DNA of 64,000 bases, taken from Macrotis lagotis. Taxonomy: Eukaryota > Chordata > Mammalia > Peramelemorphia > Peramelidae. The notes under the pieces are model-generated. The model saw only the letters and a list, made by a program, of their open reading frames with translations, had not been told where the DNA came from and searched no databases. Location: contig NC_133665.1 of assembly GCF_037893015.1 (NCBI RefSeq), positions 197,196,714 through 197,260,713 of the forward strand. Reading direction: 5' to 3'. Shown in pieces: positions 44,985-56,170 of this stretch (position 1 is the first letter of the stretch; each line of letters begins with the position of its first letter). A program made the translations under genes and the position numbers.

Positions 44985-45530
44985 AAATTAAAGATTTAAT
45001 TTATTTTGAGTTTTACAATTTCTCCCTCAATCTTACTTCCCTCCCCCTACCCCAAAGCTCATTATTTCTTATAGCATAATAAAATTACATCACAATCCTG
45101 TACCATAATTTGTTCTATCACTCCACAATGGAAGAGCAGCCCTGGAATTTCTAGTTCTTTCAGAGGGAGATGCTAGAAATATCTTAGAAAAAAATAAGTT
45201 TTTTCATTTTCCATAGTCATCTTTGAAAATAGACTAGTAGTGTTATTTCTGGGTCAAACAATGTAAGTACTTTAATAACTCTTTGCGTATAATTCCAGAC
45301 TACTTTTGATAATGATTGGAGCAGTTCACAATTCCACCAACAAGGAATGAATGTCACAAGTTTTCTACATCCCCTCCAACATTTTTTCTTTCCCATTTAG
45401 TCATTTAGATGATTAAGTAGGTATACAATGTTATTTCATTGTTTGCACATTTATTATTATTGCACATATTATTTTTGCATAGCCATAATTTAACACAGTC
45501 ATTTTCAAATGGTAAATATTTAATGAATAC
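44985..45530 (-). mobile_element. second L1 3' end, more decayed
   Basis: Starts with another 3' UTR-like TTTTGAGTTTTACAATTTCT, then ORF2-type text such as GAGCAGTTCACAATTCCACC and CTACATCCCCTCCAACATTT (complement coding). It is an independent older copy beside the preceding one. Confidence 0.65.
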
Positions 45531-45672
45531 TTTTTTTGTCAAGGCAGTGGGGTTAAGTGACCTACCCAAGATCACACAGCTAGGTAATTATTAAACATCT
45601 AATGCCAGATTTGAACTCAGTTCCTCCTGTCTCCAGAGTTGGTGCTCTATTCACTGTGCTACCTAATGGCTC
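45531..45672 (-). mobile_element. marsupial tRNA-derived SINE, older copy
   Basis: Reverse-oriented, with CAAGGCAGTGGGGTTAAGTG to GTGCTACCTAATGGC. Flanked by TTTAATGAATA (45519-45529 and 45673-45683). More substitutions than most copies. Confidence 0.9.
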
Positions 45673-46049
45673 TTTAATGAATATTATAAAAGATATTTTT
45701 TGATATTACCAAGAATGTCAAGAAAAGATTTAATATTTTATAAATTAGTAAATGATTTTAATTATGTTGGCCAAAGACCAATCTAGAGGCATTTAGAATG
45801 AGAAACACATGACTCTAGACTTGAAAAAGAACTTGGAGACCAACTAAGAAACCAAGGACTAGAGTCTTCAAGTGACTAGATTTATGTAGCATAGATACAT
45901 GGGAAGTTCCAGAAGAAATATTTGAATGTCCTGACTGCCAGGTTGGCATGATTTCCATACTACCATCAATTTGAAATTGAAGTTTACAACACCAAGTCTC
46001 CATGTCTAAACTTGTATAGGATTGCTTGTTCAGGTGGAGGGAATTTGTT

Positions 46050-46330
46050 AATCATTAAGGGACAGCTATGTGACATAGTGGATAGAACACCAGACATGGA
46101 GTTAGTCAGACTCATATTTCCAAGTTCAATTTGAGCCTCAGACACTACTAACTGATTGATCCTGGGCAAGTCACTTAACCCCATTTGCCATAGTTTCCTC
46201 ATCCATAAAAATGAGATGGAGAAGGAAATGGCATAGCATTCCATTATTTTTGTCATGAAAAGCCAAATGGGATCATAAATAGGCAGACACCTATATAACG
46301 GAATAACAGAAGAAGAAACACTACAAAGAG
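46050..46330 (+). mobile_element. RTE-tailed marsupial SINE (Mar1-like), full length
   Basis: Head GGGACAGCTATGTGACATAG, body CCTGGGCAAGTCACTTAACC, then TTTCCTCATCCATAAAAATG, GAGAAGGAAATGGCATAGCA and an RTE-type tail. It shows the link between the head shared with the younger SINEs and the older tail. Confidence 0.85.
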
Positions 46331-46335
46331 CAAAA

Positions 46336-46555
46336 AGGGGCCTCTCTTGTGAAGACACATAAAGTAGTTATTGGAAGATTCAAGATCAGATACAGTGCCT
46401 TCATTGTCTCTCTTCTTGTTTAAGCTACTCTTATTAGAAGATGGTTATGGATACCACATGAAAAAGAAAAGCATACTTCTTTCCCTGAAGACAGGAAACA
46501 ATTACCCCCAAATCCTAGCTTTAGGCACTTAATGAATATTTATTTGCTTATTTAA
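46336..46555. other. unassigned stretch
   Basis: No recognised features. Confidence 0.3.
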
Positions 46556-46559
46556 ATTA

Positions 46560-46735
46560 TATTTCCAGGATTGCAAAGTACTTTACATAATTCTTTTGAG
46601 GATCTTAACCCTGTGAGGTAAGTGTACCAATCATTATTACTATGACCATATTAACAAGGAAGCTGAGGATCACAGAGTTGGTCACTTATTTATATTCACA
46701 CATAGGAAGAAAACATGTTTCTGAAGTAGGAACAC
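46560..46735 (-). mobile_element. MIR-type SINE
   Basis: GATTGCAAAGTACTTTACAT, CTTAACCCTGTGAGGTAAGT and AGCTGAGGATCACAGAGTTG follow reverse MIR order. Confidence 0.75.
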
Positions 46736-46739
46736 TTCT

Positions 46740-47155
46740 AGAAAGAGATCAATGTCAACCACAAATGGGATGATATAAAGTGCTCTGCAAATTTAAATGT
46801 TATTTAATTGCAATCTATCTTCATTATCATCATCATCACTACCACCATCTTCTTGATAGAAATGATAGAAATGATAAGGTCAAGAATTTTTTTTTCATGG
46901 CCAATGTCAAGCTATTGTGGAAATGAAAATAATGATTTTATTTCTATAATTAAGAAAAGCAGACCATCTGAAAACATCTGAGTGACAATTCTAGTAGCTG
47001 ACAGGATAAAATGCATGATAGATAATTCTTCTTTTGCCCATATGATTTTTCTTCTTTTTTACTGCTTCTCTATATTTTGAGAGTTTTTTATTCTGTGTAA
47101 TTTGGAGATTATGAATAGTCACTATAATGATATTTATTAGGTGTTTTTTCTTTAC
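46740..47155. other. unassigned stretch
   Basis: No recognised features. Confidence 0.3.
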
Positions 47156-47159
47156 TTTG

Positions 47160-48180
47160 CATGGACCAGTATTTTTTCCCCCCTTTTAAAAAATGGTTTT
47201 ATCCAATGGTACGTAAAAATAATTTTAAACACTCATTTTTGTAGTTTTTCTCCCCCACTTTCCCTCCCTTCACCCATAAAAGTTATATGTGTAAAGTTGT
47301 TACATGTATTTGCATATTAGTCATGTTGTGAAAGAGAATCAGAAAAAAGGTAAAAACTATGAAAAAGAAAAAAGAAAAAACAAATTAAAAAAGTGAAAAT
47401 AGTAAGTTTTGATTTGCATTCAGACTCCTTAGGTCTTTCTCTGGACATAATGGTAGTTTTCATCACAAATCTTTTAGAATTGTTTTGCTCAATGGGAAGA
47501 GCTAAGTTCAGAAGAACTAAGTTTATTAGAGTTCATCACAACACAATGTTGCTCTTAAAGTGTGTCATGTTCTCATGCATAATTTCATGTAAGTCCAGGT
47601 TTTTCTGAAATCTGCTCACCACTTTTTATAGAAGCATAGTATTACGTTGCATTCATATACTACAACTTACTCAGCCATTCTGCAATTTATGGACATCACT
47701 TCAATTTCTAGTTCTTTGCCACCACAAGAAGAGCTGCTATGAATATTTCTGTGTGTGTGTATGTGTGTATAGTGTCATTCCCCTTTTATTGTTGTCTCTT
47801 TGGAATACAGACCTAGTAGTGATATTCCTGAATCAAAGGACATGCACAGTTTTATTAGCCTTTGGCCATAGTTCCAATTTGTTCTCTAGAATGGTTGGAT
47901 CAGATCACAACTCCTCCAACAATGCATTTGCACAAGTGTTTTGTGTGCAAAGTTAATTTGCTCAATACCTTTATCTGCAGTGATACTCTGAATAGAGTGT
48001 AATGAATTTTATTTTGTTGACTTGTCAAAGATATTTAACGTTCATATTTTTAGTAGAGAGATGCATTGTCTGTTAGCTAATGAAGGAAATTCTAGTATTC
48101 ATTTTTTTATCCCTTCATCAGGGATTCTTTTTACTTAGCAGGTCCTAATTTGTTTTTTTCAGTCTGAAGTTTCTACCATT
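47160..48180 (-). mobile_element. L1 3' part, old copy
   Basis: A 3' UTR-like start (TAAACACTCATTTTTGTAGT), then CAGCCATTCTGCAATTTATG, TTCTTTGCCACCACAAGAAG and GGTTGGATCAGATCACAACT. These are complements of the ORF2 C-terminus in the order seen at 44 kb. Heavily mutated. Confidence 0.7.
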
Positions 48181-48374
48181 GACTTAAAAAAATCTGAATT
48201 GATTTATAAGTTTGGTCTCTTTAAGTCTAGCTTTCTGTAACTTTTGGTGACAACCAGGGGATAATCATGTTTCTTTATACCTTGACCACTTATTTCAGTG
48301 CTTGATACAAGGCATGTGCTTAATAAATGATTATTAAATGAATGTATGTGTATGATATACAGAAAATTAAAGTG

Positions 48375-48378
<4 letters not shown>

Positions 48379-48412
<34 letters not shown>
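48379..48412. repeat. (AT)n microsatellite
   Basis: Alternating AT for about 26 bases ending in ACACACAT. Confidence 0.9.
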
Positions 48413-48414
<2 letters not shown>

Positions 48415-48524
48415 GACCAAAAGTTGAATGTATATGTTTATAATGTAGATATGTATGGTTAGTGTTTTTTGATGGTGAGTATATGACATGATATTACAGA
48501 ATTAATATTATATATCTATATGTT

Positions 48525-48640
48525 TTGTTTTTGTTCACTCATATCCAATTCTTTGTGACCTCTTGGGGTCATGCCATTATTATGGACTTTTCTATACAAA
48601 GATACTAGACTGGATTGCCATTTTCTTCTACATTAGTTGT
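48525..48640 (-). mobile_element. RTE-type tail (reverse)
   Basis: TTCACTCATATCCAATTCTT, GTGACCTCTTGGGGTCATG and GATTGCCATTTTCTTCTAC form the reversed tail of the older RTE-mobilised SINEs. Confidence 0.7.
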
Positions 48641-48871
48641 ATACATACATGTAAGTATGTGTACTTGTATATGTTATGATTATATGATTATATGAATATA
48701 TATAGTATGGCTATGTAGCCTCACTTGATAACTACATTTTTTTGGTGTTGGATGAGACCTGTATAATTATTGTAGTTATTTTATAGAGAGGACTGAGAGA
48801 AGTGAACTGACTTGCCTTGAAACACAGCCCAGAATGGATGAGGAAGACCTTTGAGGTCTTCTAGGTCTTCT

Positions 48872-49139
48872 AGCTTCAACTAATTAAAAGTATTTGTATC
48901 AATCATTTTTTCAACAGAAATAAAACAAATTTCAACAACAACAAACAAACAAGTGTGGTGTAAAACCAAGATAGTGATGGTGGTGGTGATTATTTGATTA
49001 TGATGATTATTTTGGGCAATGGTCTCTTGATTCTTGTTCTGTCTCCAGTATCCCATTGTTCATGACCCCAGAGGTAAAGGACCAAATGCAGTGATTATTG
49101 GTTTGACAACGCTTACCCTTTTCCCACTAAAACCTTGCC
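48872..49139 (+). repeat. inverted repeat, left arm
   Basis: About 268 bases that pair with the reverse complement of 50201-50467 (roughly 85-90 percent by eye). Shared text includes GGGCAATGGTCTCTTGATTC and CCATTGTTCATGACCCCAGA. One frame in both arms reads DYFGQWSLDSCS and IPLFMTPEV, then the same TGA, so the source may once have been coding. The family is unknown. Confidence 0.88.
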
Positions 49140-49890
49140 AAACCTAATCCTTTCCTATTTTTCCAGAATTTTTGTAACTTGACCCTCTTTGGGTTACATC
49201 TGATCTGATGCCATTGACCTTCTTCCCGTTCTTTACATGATACTTCTCATGTTCCAATCATTATTTTAACTTTCTAGCTTGAATTCCTGCCTTCTCTGGC
49301 ATCTTTAAAATCCTACCTTCTACAAGAAGTTTTTGGAGTCTCTCATTCAGGCAGTTCTTTTTCTATGATATCATCTCTGATTTTTCCTCTATTTTTTTCT
49401 TCTTAGTGATTGGGTTGTATCACTGCCATTAATCTTTGAGCTTCATAAGGGAGGAGGCTATTTGTTTGTTTCCCTTTCTTCCAATCCCCTGCCCTTAAAG
49501 CAGCAGTGTCAATGCACAGTTGTTACTGAAACAGTGCTTACTGACCTGACAAGCCTAATTTCAGAATACTTATGCACTACTCCTTCCAGCTGTCCTACAA
49601 CTTTTTTTTAACTTAAACTTCATTGAATTGAGAATAGCTTCTTTCTTGGAGTTAGAAGGAAAGTAGTTATGGAATCTGTATCAGTAAAGAAATCAAAGAC
49701 ACATCTGTGTAACCTATCTCCTTCCTTTTGCCAGCAGAAAAAATGAAAACCTAGATATGGACTCCATGGAATACTGTAGACTCCCAGTTATCCATTATTG
49801 GATCTTTTAGAGTGCTTTTCATATTTTTTATCAAATTACATGTGAGCAGGCCATCTGAGGCCACAGAGATAGAAAGACCATTGAAAGACC
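49140..49890. other. spacer of inverted repeat, nothing recognised
   Basis: Unassigned sequence between the arms. It does not itself look palindromic. A SINE follows at 49904. Confidence 0.4.
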
Positions 49891-49903
49891 CTGCTATATG
49901 CTT

Positions 49904-50059
49904 TTTTTTTTTTAGGTTTGTTGCAAGGCAAATGGGGTTAAGTGGCTTGCCCAAGGCCACCCAGCTAGGTAATTATTAAGCGTCTGAGACGGGATTTGAT
50001 CCCAGGTACTCCTGACTCCAAGGCTGGTGCTTTATCCACTACGTCACCTAGCTGCCCCA
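49904..50059 (-). mobile_element. marsupial tRNA-derived SINE inside inverted-repeat spacer
   Basis: Reverse-oriented full copy flanked by TGCTATATGCTT (49892-49903; 50060-50071). Confidence 0.95.
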
Positions 50060-50200
50060 TGCTATATGCTTTATAGAAATTACGGACAATTTTTATCTGA
50101 ATTTGACATCCACCTCTTCTAAACAAGATCTTGCTTTATTCTCCAGACAATGATACTATAAGGCTCCACAATTTTTAGTTGAATATTGAAAATTTATTTT

Positions 50201-50467
50201 GGCAAGGTTTTAGTGGGAAAAGGATAAGCATTGTCAAAGCAATAATCACGGCATTTGGTCCTCTACCTCTGGGGTCATGAACAATGGGATATTGGAGATA
50301 GAACAAGAATCAAGAGACCATTGCCCAAAATAATCATCATAATCAATCTCTTCATCACCACCATTGTCACTCTTAGTTTTACACCCCACTTTTGTTTGTT
50401 GTTGTTGAAATTTGTTTTATTTCTGTTGACAAAATGACTGATAAAATACTTTTAATTAGTTGAAGCT
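50201..50467 (-). repeat. inverted repeat, right arm
   Basis: Reverse complement of the left arm, beginning GGCAAGGTTTTAGTGGGAAA. The arms end together at AGCTTCAACTAATTAAAAG on the complement, so both boundaries are sharp. Confidence 0.88.
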
Positions 50468-50599
50468 ATTAAAAATAAGTCAGTTTGTAATTGGCTTCTA
50501 TAGATAATTGTGTTTCTTCTTTCGATTAAAAATAGTTCCAAATGTGCATCCCTGAGCATTGGGTGTGTCTAGATAGGCAAACACCTGTGGTAAGGCACT

Positions 50600-50905
50600 G
50601 TAGACAAATGTTGGGCTCAATATTGGGAAGACAGATGGGTTTGAATCCTACCCACTGGCAATCTGCTAGCTGTGTGGTTATTGATAAACTTGTGGATAAT
50701 CGTAGATGTTGAGGCTGGGAAGAGACCAAGACATAGGATCATAAGAGGATAACTTTAGAATCCAGGAAAGCTTACAGGTCAGTTAATGCCACTCTTTCAT
50801 TTTACAAATGAATGAATTGAGATCCAAGGAGAAGAACTGGCTTATCTAAGGTCACAGAGTACTAAGGGTAGATCAGGGAGTAGGGCCAAAGCATTTTTAA
50901 TCAAA
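50600..50905 (-). mobile_element. MIR-like remnants
   Basis: TCATTTTACAAATGAATGAA and GGTCACAGAGTACTAAGGG follow reverse MIR order at 50.80-50.88 kb. A further weak tRNA-SINE-like patch lies at 50.63-50.70 kb. Confidence 0.5.
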
Positions 50906-50939
50906 ACAGATTTTTGAGTTGCATTCTCTATAGTCATGT

Positions 50940-52130
50940 TGGAACATTTGGCAGTTTAGCTTGAGAAAGGACCTTAGTGTCTGGTATCTTTTCCTGCCCG
51001 TTGATCTTCAGAATCTTCCTTAGACAATTTAAATGGAAGTGATTTTTTTTCCTGACATGGCACTGGTAGATCATCCAAGTTTCACAGGCATATGTCAATG
51101 AGGTCAGCCCAATGTCTGTAGACCTTTAGTTGGTAGTCAGTCTAATACCTCCTCCCTCACACTTTCAGAGCCTCTCAAATCCTGAGCTACCTCTGGTAAT
51201 AGGAGTGTCGACCTTATTGTTAGTGTACACCTCCCTGGAAAGGACACTGACAAGGTAAGTGAAAATGTCCACAGTACTTAAAACTTCTCCATTTGCTGTA
51301 ATCAATGATTCCACATATGGATGGTGTGGTGCTGGCTGATTAGAGTACCTGGGTTTTCTTGGTGTTTATTGTCAGACCAGAATGAGCACAAGCAGCAGAG
51401 AATCGATCCATACTTTGTTGCATCTCAGCTTCAGAGGTTTCATCAAGTACACAATTATCTGTAAACAGAAGATCATGCCCCAACCCTCCCTCTACTTTGA
51501 TCATGGCTTGTAGCCTTTTCAAATCAATGAATTTACCACCAGTGTGGTTGCTGACCTTTAAGCCATGCTCATCCTCAGTGAAGGTATTGATAACATGACT
51601 GAAAATAACATGCAAAAAGCATGGGAACAAGGACACATCCTTGTTTCACTCCATTGGTGACTGGGAAATCTCAGGAGCATTGTTCTCTATCCAGCATCTG
51701 GGTAAGCATACAGTTATGACATTGACATACAATACTGATGAACTTCTCTGGATAACAAATTTTGACATAATTTTCCATAAGCCCTCATGATTGACAGTAT
51801 TAAATACCTTGATCAGATCTACAAATGTTTTCAAACCTCTGTTCTGTTACTGACATTTTTCCTGAAGTTGTCTGACAGTAAACACCAAGTCAACTGTTCT
51901 CAACCCTTTCTGAAGTCACATTGGCTCTCAGGGAAGTGACCATCTTCCAGGTGAAGGATCAGTCTATTGAGAAGGACTCTGGCAAGAATCTTACTAGCAA
52001 TGACTAAAAGGGTAATACTCCTGTGACTGTCATAGGACAATCTATTCCCTTTACTTTTATGGAGATGGAGGATGGAAGGCCCCTTGAATTCTTGGAATAA
52101 CTTTTTCACACCACATAGCTACTTATGGAC
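50940..52130 (-). pseudogene. RTE-type LINE reverse transcriptase remnant
   Basis: On the minus strand three consecutive pieces line up in order. 52109-51900 has RSITLLVIASKILARVLLNR; 51834-51646 has DLIKVFNTVNHEGLWKIMSK; 51636-51340 has KFIDLKRLQAMIK, SEAEMQQSMDRFSAAC and GLTINTKKTQVL. The end near 50.99 kb reads INGQEKIPDTKVL. These are the usual landmarks of the RTE endonuclease-reverse transcriptase. The expected catalytic FADD box reads FTDN here, so the active site is lost, and stops split the frame. RTE LINEs probably mobilised the RTE-tailed SINEs of this window. Confidence 0.85.
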
Positions 52131-52179
52131 CCAGAAAACTTATCATCAGCCCCATCTTGGAGGAGTTAGAAATGTAGTT

Positions 52180-52342
52180 TTTTTGTTTTTTAGTTTTTTT
52201 GCAAGGCAAATGGGGTTAAGTGGCTTGCCCAAGGCCACACAGCTAGGTAATTATTAAGTGTCTGAGACCAGATTTGAACCCAGGTACTCCTGACTCCAGG
52301 GCTGGTGCTTTATCCACTGCGCCACCTAGCCAGCCACCCCCT
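52180..52342 (-). mobile_element. marsupial tRNA-derived SINE
   Basis: Reverse-oriented full copy with a perfect 11 bp duplication GAAATGTAGTT (52169-52179; 52343-52353). Confidence 0.95.
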
Positions 52343-52471
52343 GAAATGTAGTTGTTTTTAAAGATCAAAACATACATTCACAGAGACAGAAAAATCAAAA
52401 CTTCCATACCTAAAGTCTCAGAAAATTGTGAATTGATCTCAGACCACGGAATAGCTCAAAAAGAATTTTCA

Positions 52472-52622
52472 GGTATATTTTTTTTTTGCAAGGCAATGGG
52501 ATTAAGTGGCTTGCCCAAGGCCACACAGCTAGGTAATTAGTAACTGTCTGAGGCCAGATTTGAACTCAGGTACTCTTAACTCCAGGGCTGGTGAATTATC
52601 CACTGAGCCACCTAGATGCCCA
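52472..52622 (-). mobile_element. marsupial tRNA-derived SINE
   Basis: Reverse-oriented copy, GCAAGGCAATGGGATTAAGT to GCCACCTAGATGCCCA. Flanked by AAAGAATTTTCA and AAAGGATTTTCA. Confidence 0.93.
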
Positions 52623-52769
52623 CAAAAGGATTTTCAAATCAAATAAGATAGTAGAAGGAAAATGGGGAAGAGAAATCAGAGTGATACAAGGAAGTAAAAA
52701 AAAAAAAATATAACCTGAGTCAACAACTTGGTAAAGGAAGCAAAAAAAAGATCCAAAAGAAAATAGCAC

Positions 52770-52985
52770 CTTAAAAAGCAGAATAGGCCAAATGGTAAAA
52801 AGTGAGGAGAAATTCAATGAGAAAAGTGCCTTGAAAAGCAGAATTGGCCAAATAGAAAAAAAGATATACAAAAATTCACTGAAGAGTACTTATTAAAAAA
52901 ATATAATTGGCCAAATGGAAAGGGGGGTACAAAAGTTCTCTGAAAAAATAATTTCTTAAAATTAGAATTGAGCAAATGGAAGTTA
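52770..52985 (+). repeat. tandem 60-63 bp coiled-coil repeats in L1 ORF1
   Basis: Units start near 52770, 52830, 52890 and 52952 (the last partial). Each has CTT(A/G)AAAAGCAGAATNGGCC-like text followed by CAAATGGAAAA and AAATTCANTGA. A 63 bp unit equals three heptads, so the coil could lengthen or shorten without losing register. Confidence 0.7.
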
Positions 52986-53169
52986 GTGACTCTATGATCA
53001 ACCAAGAAATAATAGAACAAAACCAAGAAAAATAAGAGACAATGTGAAATATCTTACTGAAAAAGCGATTGACCTGGAAAATATATCCAGGAGAGCTAAT
53101 TTTAAAATTATAGGACTTTCTAAAAGTCATGATAAAAAAGAACCTTAAATCTTAAATTTAATTTTAAAA

Positions 53170-55833
53170 AATTTGTTAACATTTTATTTGTTTTCCAATT
53201 ATATACAATATTAATATATACCTATCATTTTTTGTAAGGTTTTGAATTTTACAATTTCCCCCCTTCCCTTCCCCCCCCCCCCACAGAAGGCTGTCTGATA
53301 GTCTTTACATTGTTTCCATGCTATACATTGATGTAAATTGAATGTGTTATAAGAATGAACATAATCCCCCCTCCCTGCTCCAGAAAGATGAGAAACATCA
53401 AGAATAGAGAGAGAGAGAAAAAAATGTACTTCAGTCTGTGTTCAGATTCCAATGGCTCCGTCTCTGGGGTGAGTTGCTTTCTTTATCATAAGTCCACCAG
53501 AGAAGTTGCTTCAATATTTTCCCCACAATTGCTATTACTAGCTGTACCTTCACTCTATTTCTCCCCATTCTCATTTATTCTATTCTCTGTCTCCTTTCAT
53601 CCTGGCCCTGTCCAAAAGTGTATTGAATCTGAGTACCCTCTCCCTTGATCTTCTCTCTCTTCTATCACCTATTCCCCTCTTCCCTACCCTCATTCCTCCT
53701 TATCTCATCCCTTTCTTCTTATTTTTCTCTAGGGTAGGATAGATTTCCTCACCCTATTAAATGTGTATGTTATTTCCTCTCTGAGCCTTTTCCAATGAGA
53801 ATGAAGGCTCACTCATTCCACCTTGCCTCCTCCTTTCCACTCCATTGAAAAAGCTTTTTCTTGACTCTTATGTGAAATTTCTTAGCTTCTTCTTTATCTC
53901 CTTTTCCTTCCTCCCAGTACTTTCCTTTATCACCCATTGACTTCATCTTTTTACTATATTATACCATTATATTCTGCTCCTTCCTATGTCCTATCTATAT
54001 ATGTTCCTTCTAACAGCTCTTATAAATGAGAAAGTTCATATGAGTTATCAGCATCTTTTTCCTGTGCAGGAATACAAACAATCCAATATCATTAAGTCCC
54101 TCATAGTTAGTCCTTCTCATCCACCCCCTCTATGGTTCACCAGAGTCCTGTATTTGGAGATCAAACTTTGTTTTCAGCTCTGGTTGTTTCAATAGGAAAG
54201 TTTGAAAGTCCCCTGTTTCATTGAAAGTCCATCTTTTCCCCCTGAAAGAGGATATTCAGTTTTGCTGGGAAGTTGATTCTCAGTTGTAAACCTAGATCTT
54301 TTGCCTTCTGGAATATCATATTCCAATCCCTACAAGCCCTTACTATAGGTGCTGCCAGATCCTGTGTAATCCTGACTATGGAGCCTCTGTAGTTGAATTG
54401 TTTGTTTCTGGCAGCTTTTAGAATTTTCTCTTTGATTTGGGAGTTTTGGAATTTCGCTATAATATTCCTGGAAGTTTTTCTTTTTGGATCTCTTTCAGGA
54501 GATGACTGGTGAATTCTCTTGATTTCTATTTTACCCTCTGCTTCTAGGATCTCAGGGCAAGTTTTGTTGTATTATTTCTTGAAAAATGAAGTCTAGGCTC
54601 TTCTCCTGATCATAGCTTTCAGATAGCCCAATAATTTTTAATAATTTTTCTGGATCTGTTTTTGATGTCGGTTGGTTTTCCAATGAGATATTCACATTTT
54701 CTTCTAATGTTTGGCTTTTTGGGAAGAGTTTTATTTATTCCTGATTTCTTGCAAAATCATCAGCTTCCTTTAGTTCCATCCTGCATTTGAAGGAGTTATT
54801 TTCTTCAGAGAACTTTTTTATCTCCTTTTCCAGCTGGCCAACTTTGCCTTTTAAGGCATTCTTCTCATTTGTGTTTTGTTTTGCTTGTGCCATTAGGCCT
54901 AAACTGGTTTTTAACATATTATTTTCTTCAGTTTTTTTTGTATATATTTCACCAAACTGTTGATTGATTTTCATGATTTTTCTTCACCACTCTCATTTCT
55001 CCTCCCCATTTTTCCTCCATCTCCCTTAATTGCTTTTCAAAGCCTTTTTTGAGCTCATCCATAGTTTGAGCCCATTTTCTATTTCTATTGGAGGTTTTGG
55101 ATACGGAAGCTTCGATTTTTGTCATCATCTGAGTGTTTTGATCTTCCATGGGATTAAGTAATTCTCTGTGGTTAGATTCTTATTTTTCTGTTGTTTATTC
55201 ATTTCCTCAGCCCAAGACAGCACTTCCAAAGCTTTGTGTTTTTTTTTTTTGGGGGGGGGCACAGCACTGGGACCTTTATTCCTCCAAGATCTTATGCTCT
55301 CTTGCCTGTGCTTTAATATGTAGATGGGCCCTGTACTTCCCTCTGCCCTGGAGCTATAAGGAGGATCCTACTATCTTAGTATGGAAGCCCAAACTGCAAC
55401 CTGGATTGAGTGTAGACTAGCAGCAGAGTCCTACCCTGAGGGAGAGCAGAGAAATCTCTGCAGACTTCCCTTACTGTTTCTGGGGGTACAGGCTGCTTTC
55501 TCCAGATTCTCGCTGCAGATTCTGTGGGTGCTCCTCATTCCACACTCATTTTGGTGCAGCAGAGTTCTCTCCCCACCCCTTCAAGCTGTTGCCTGTATTC
55601 TCTAGGCTGGGCTGCAGTCACAGCTTTTTTCCCAACCCCTGGCCCTGGTGAAACATAACTTTCCCACAGAACTTCTAAGTTATCTTGGATTGGGAAAATG
55701 TATCACTCATTCTTTCTGTGGGTTCTGCCCCTCTAAATTTTGCCTGGAGTCATCATTTGTTGTTTTTTTGGAGTTGGGGGGCGGGGAGTTCCTGGGAAAT
55801 TCTGCCTTCATGCTGCCATCTTGGTTCTGCCCC
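53170..55833 (-). mobile_element. half-L1 (HAL1-type) element C nested in L1 ORF1
   Basis: Reverse-oriented, about 2.66 kb, with a perfect 18 bp duplication TTAAATTTAATTTTAAAA (53152-53169; 55834-55851). The 5' end at right reads GGGCAGAACCAAGATGGCAG on the complement. ORF1 runs to 54161, then about 1 kb of 3' region without ORF2 and without the SINE-like block seen in A, B and D. The 3' UTR end resembles L1 at 43.85 kb. Confidence 0.9.
54161..55204 (-). pseudogene. ORF1 of half-L1 C
   Basis: Starts near the complement of CAT at about 55202. Pieces at 55149-54949 and 54974-54735 encode the coiled-coil part (LGLMAQAKQNTNEKNALKGK, VGQLEKEIKKFSEENNSF). The RRM and C-terminal part lie at 54.6-54.2 kb in broken frames. 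Confidence 0.7.
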
Positions 55834-55851
55834 TTAAATTTAATTTTAAAA

Positions 55852-56160
55852 GAAATTATCAAAGAAAATTTCCCAGCTATTTTGGAAGTTCAAAGCAAAG
55901 TAGAAATGGAAAGACTCCATCAAACACCCCTTAAAAGAGATCTCTAAATGAAAACTCCCAGGGATATTATAGACCAACCCCAGAGTTCCCAGTTCAGGGA
56001 GAGCAGTCAGAAAGAAACAATTTAAGTAACATGTAGCCACAATCAAGAAAGCATAAGATTTGTCAGCTTCTACATCAAAGGAAGGGGGGCCATTGGAATA
56101 TGACATTTAGGAGGGCAAACGAGTTAGGATTGTACACAAGAGTCTCTTACTCATCAAAAC
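55852..56160 (+). pseudogene. L1 ORF1 region (sense), right part
   Basis: Continuation of the L1 split by half-L1 C. Coding-like text (KEIIKENFPAILEVQSKVEM) matches the region after the RRM seen in the ORF1 of half-L1 B. It ends near a SINE at 56171. Confidence 0.65.
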
Positions 56161-56170
56161 AATACTATTC

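Larger units (their letters stand above)
52131..53151 (+). pseudogene. L1 ORF1 region (sense), left part
   Basis: After two SINE insertions the text at 52.62-53.15 kb reads as an ORF1 coiled coil with repeated GGCCAAATGGA-type units. It then passes into the RRM-type stretch (the region near 53.08-53.13 kb corresponds to the N-L-K-I-I-G-x-S-x-S-H-D area). The half-L1 C insertion at 53170 splits it and it resumes at 55852. Stops are frequent. Confidence 0.65.

Noticed and set aside
48872..50467. Primary microRNA or DNA transposon call for the inverted repeat
   Set aside because: Arms are far longer and further apart than a microRNA hairpin, and no transposase or clear TSD was seen; left as an unassigned inverted repeat.
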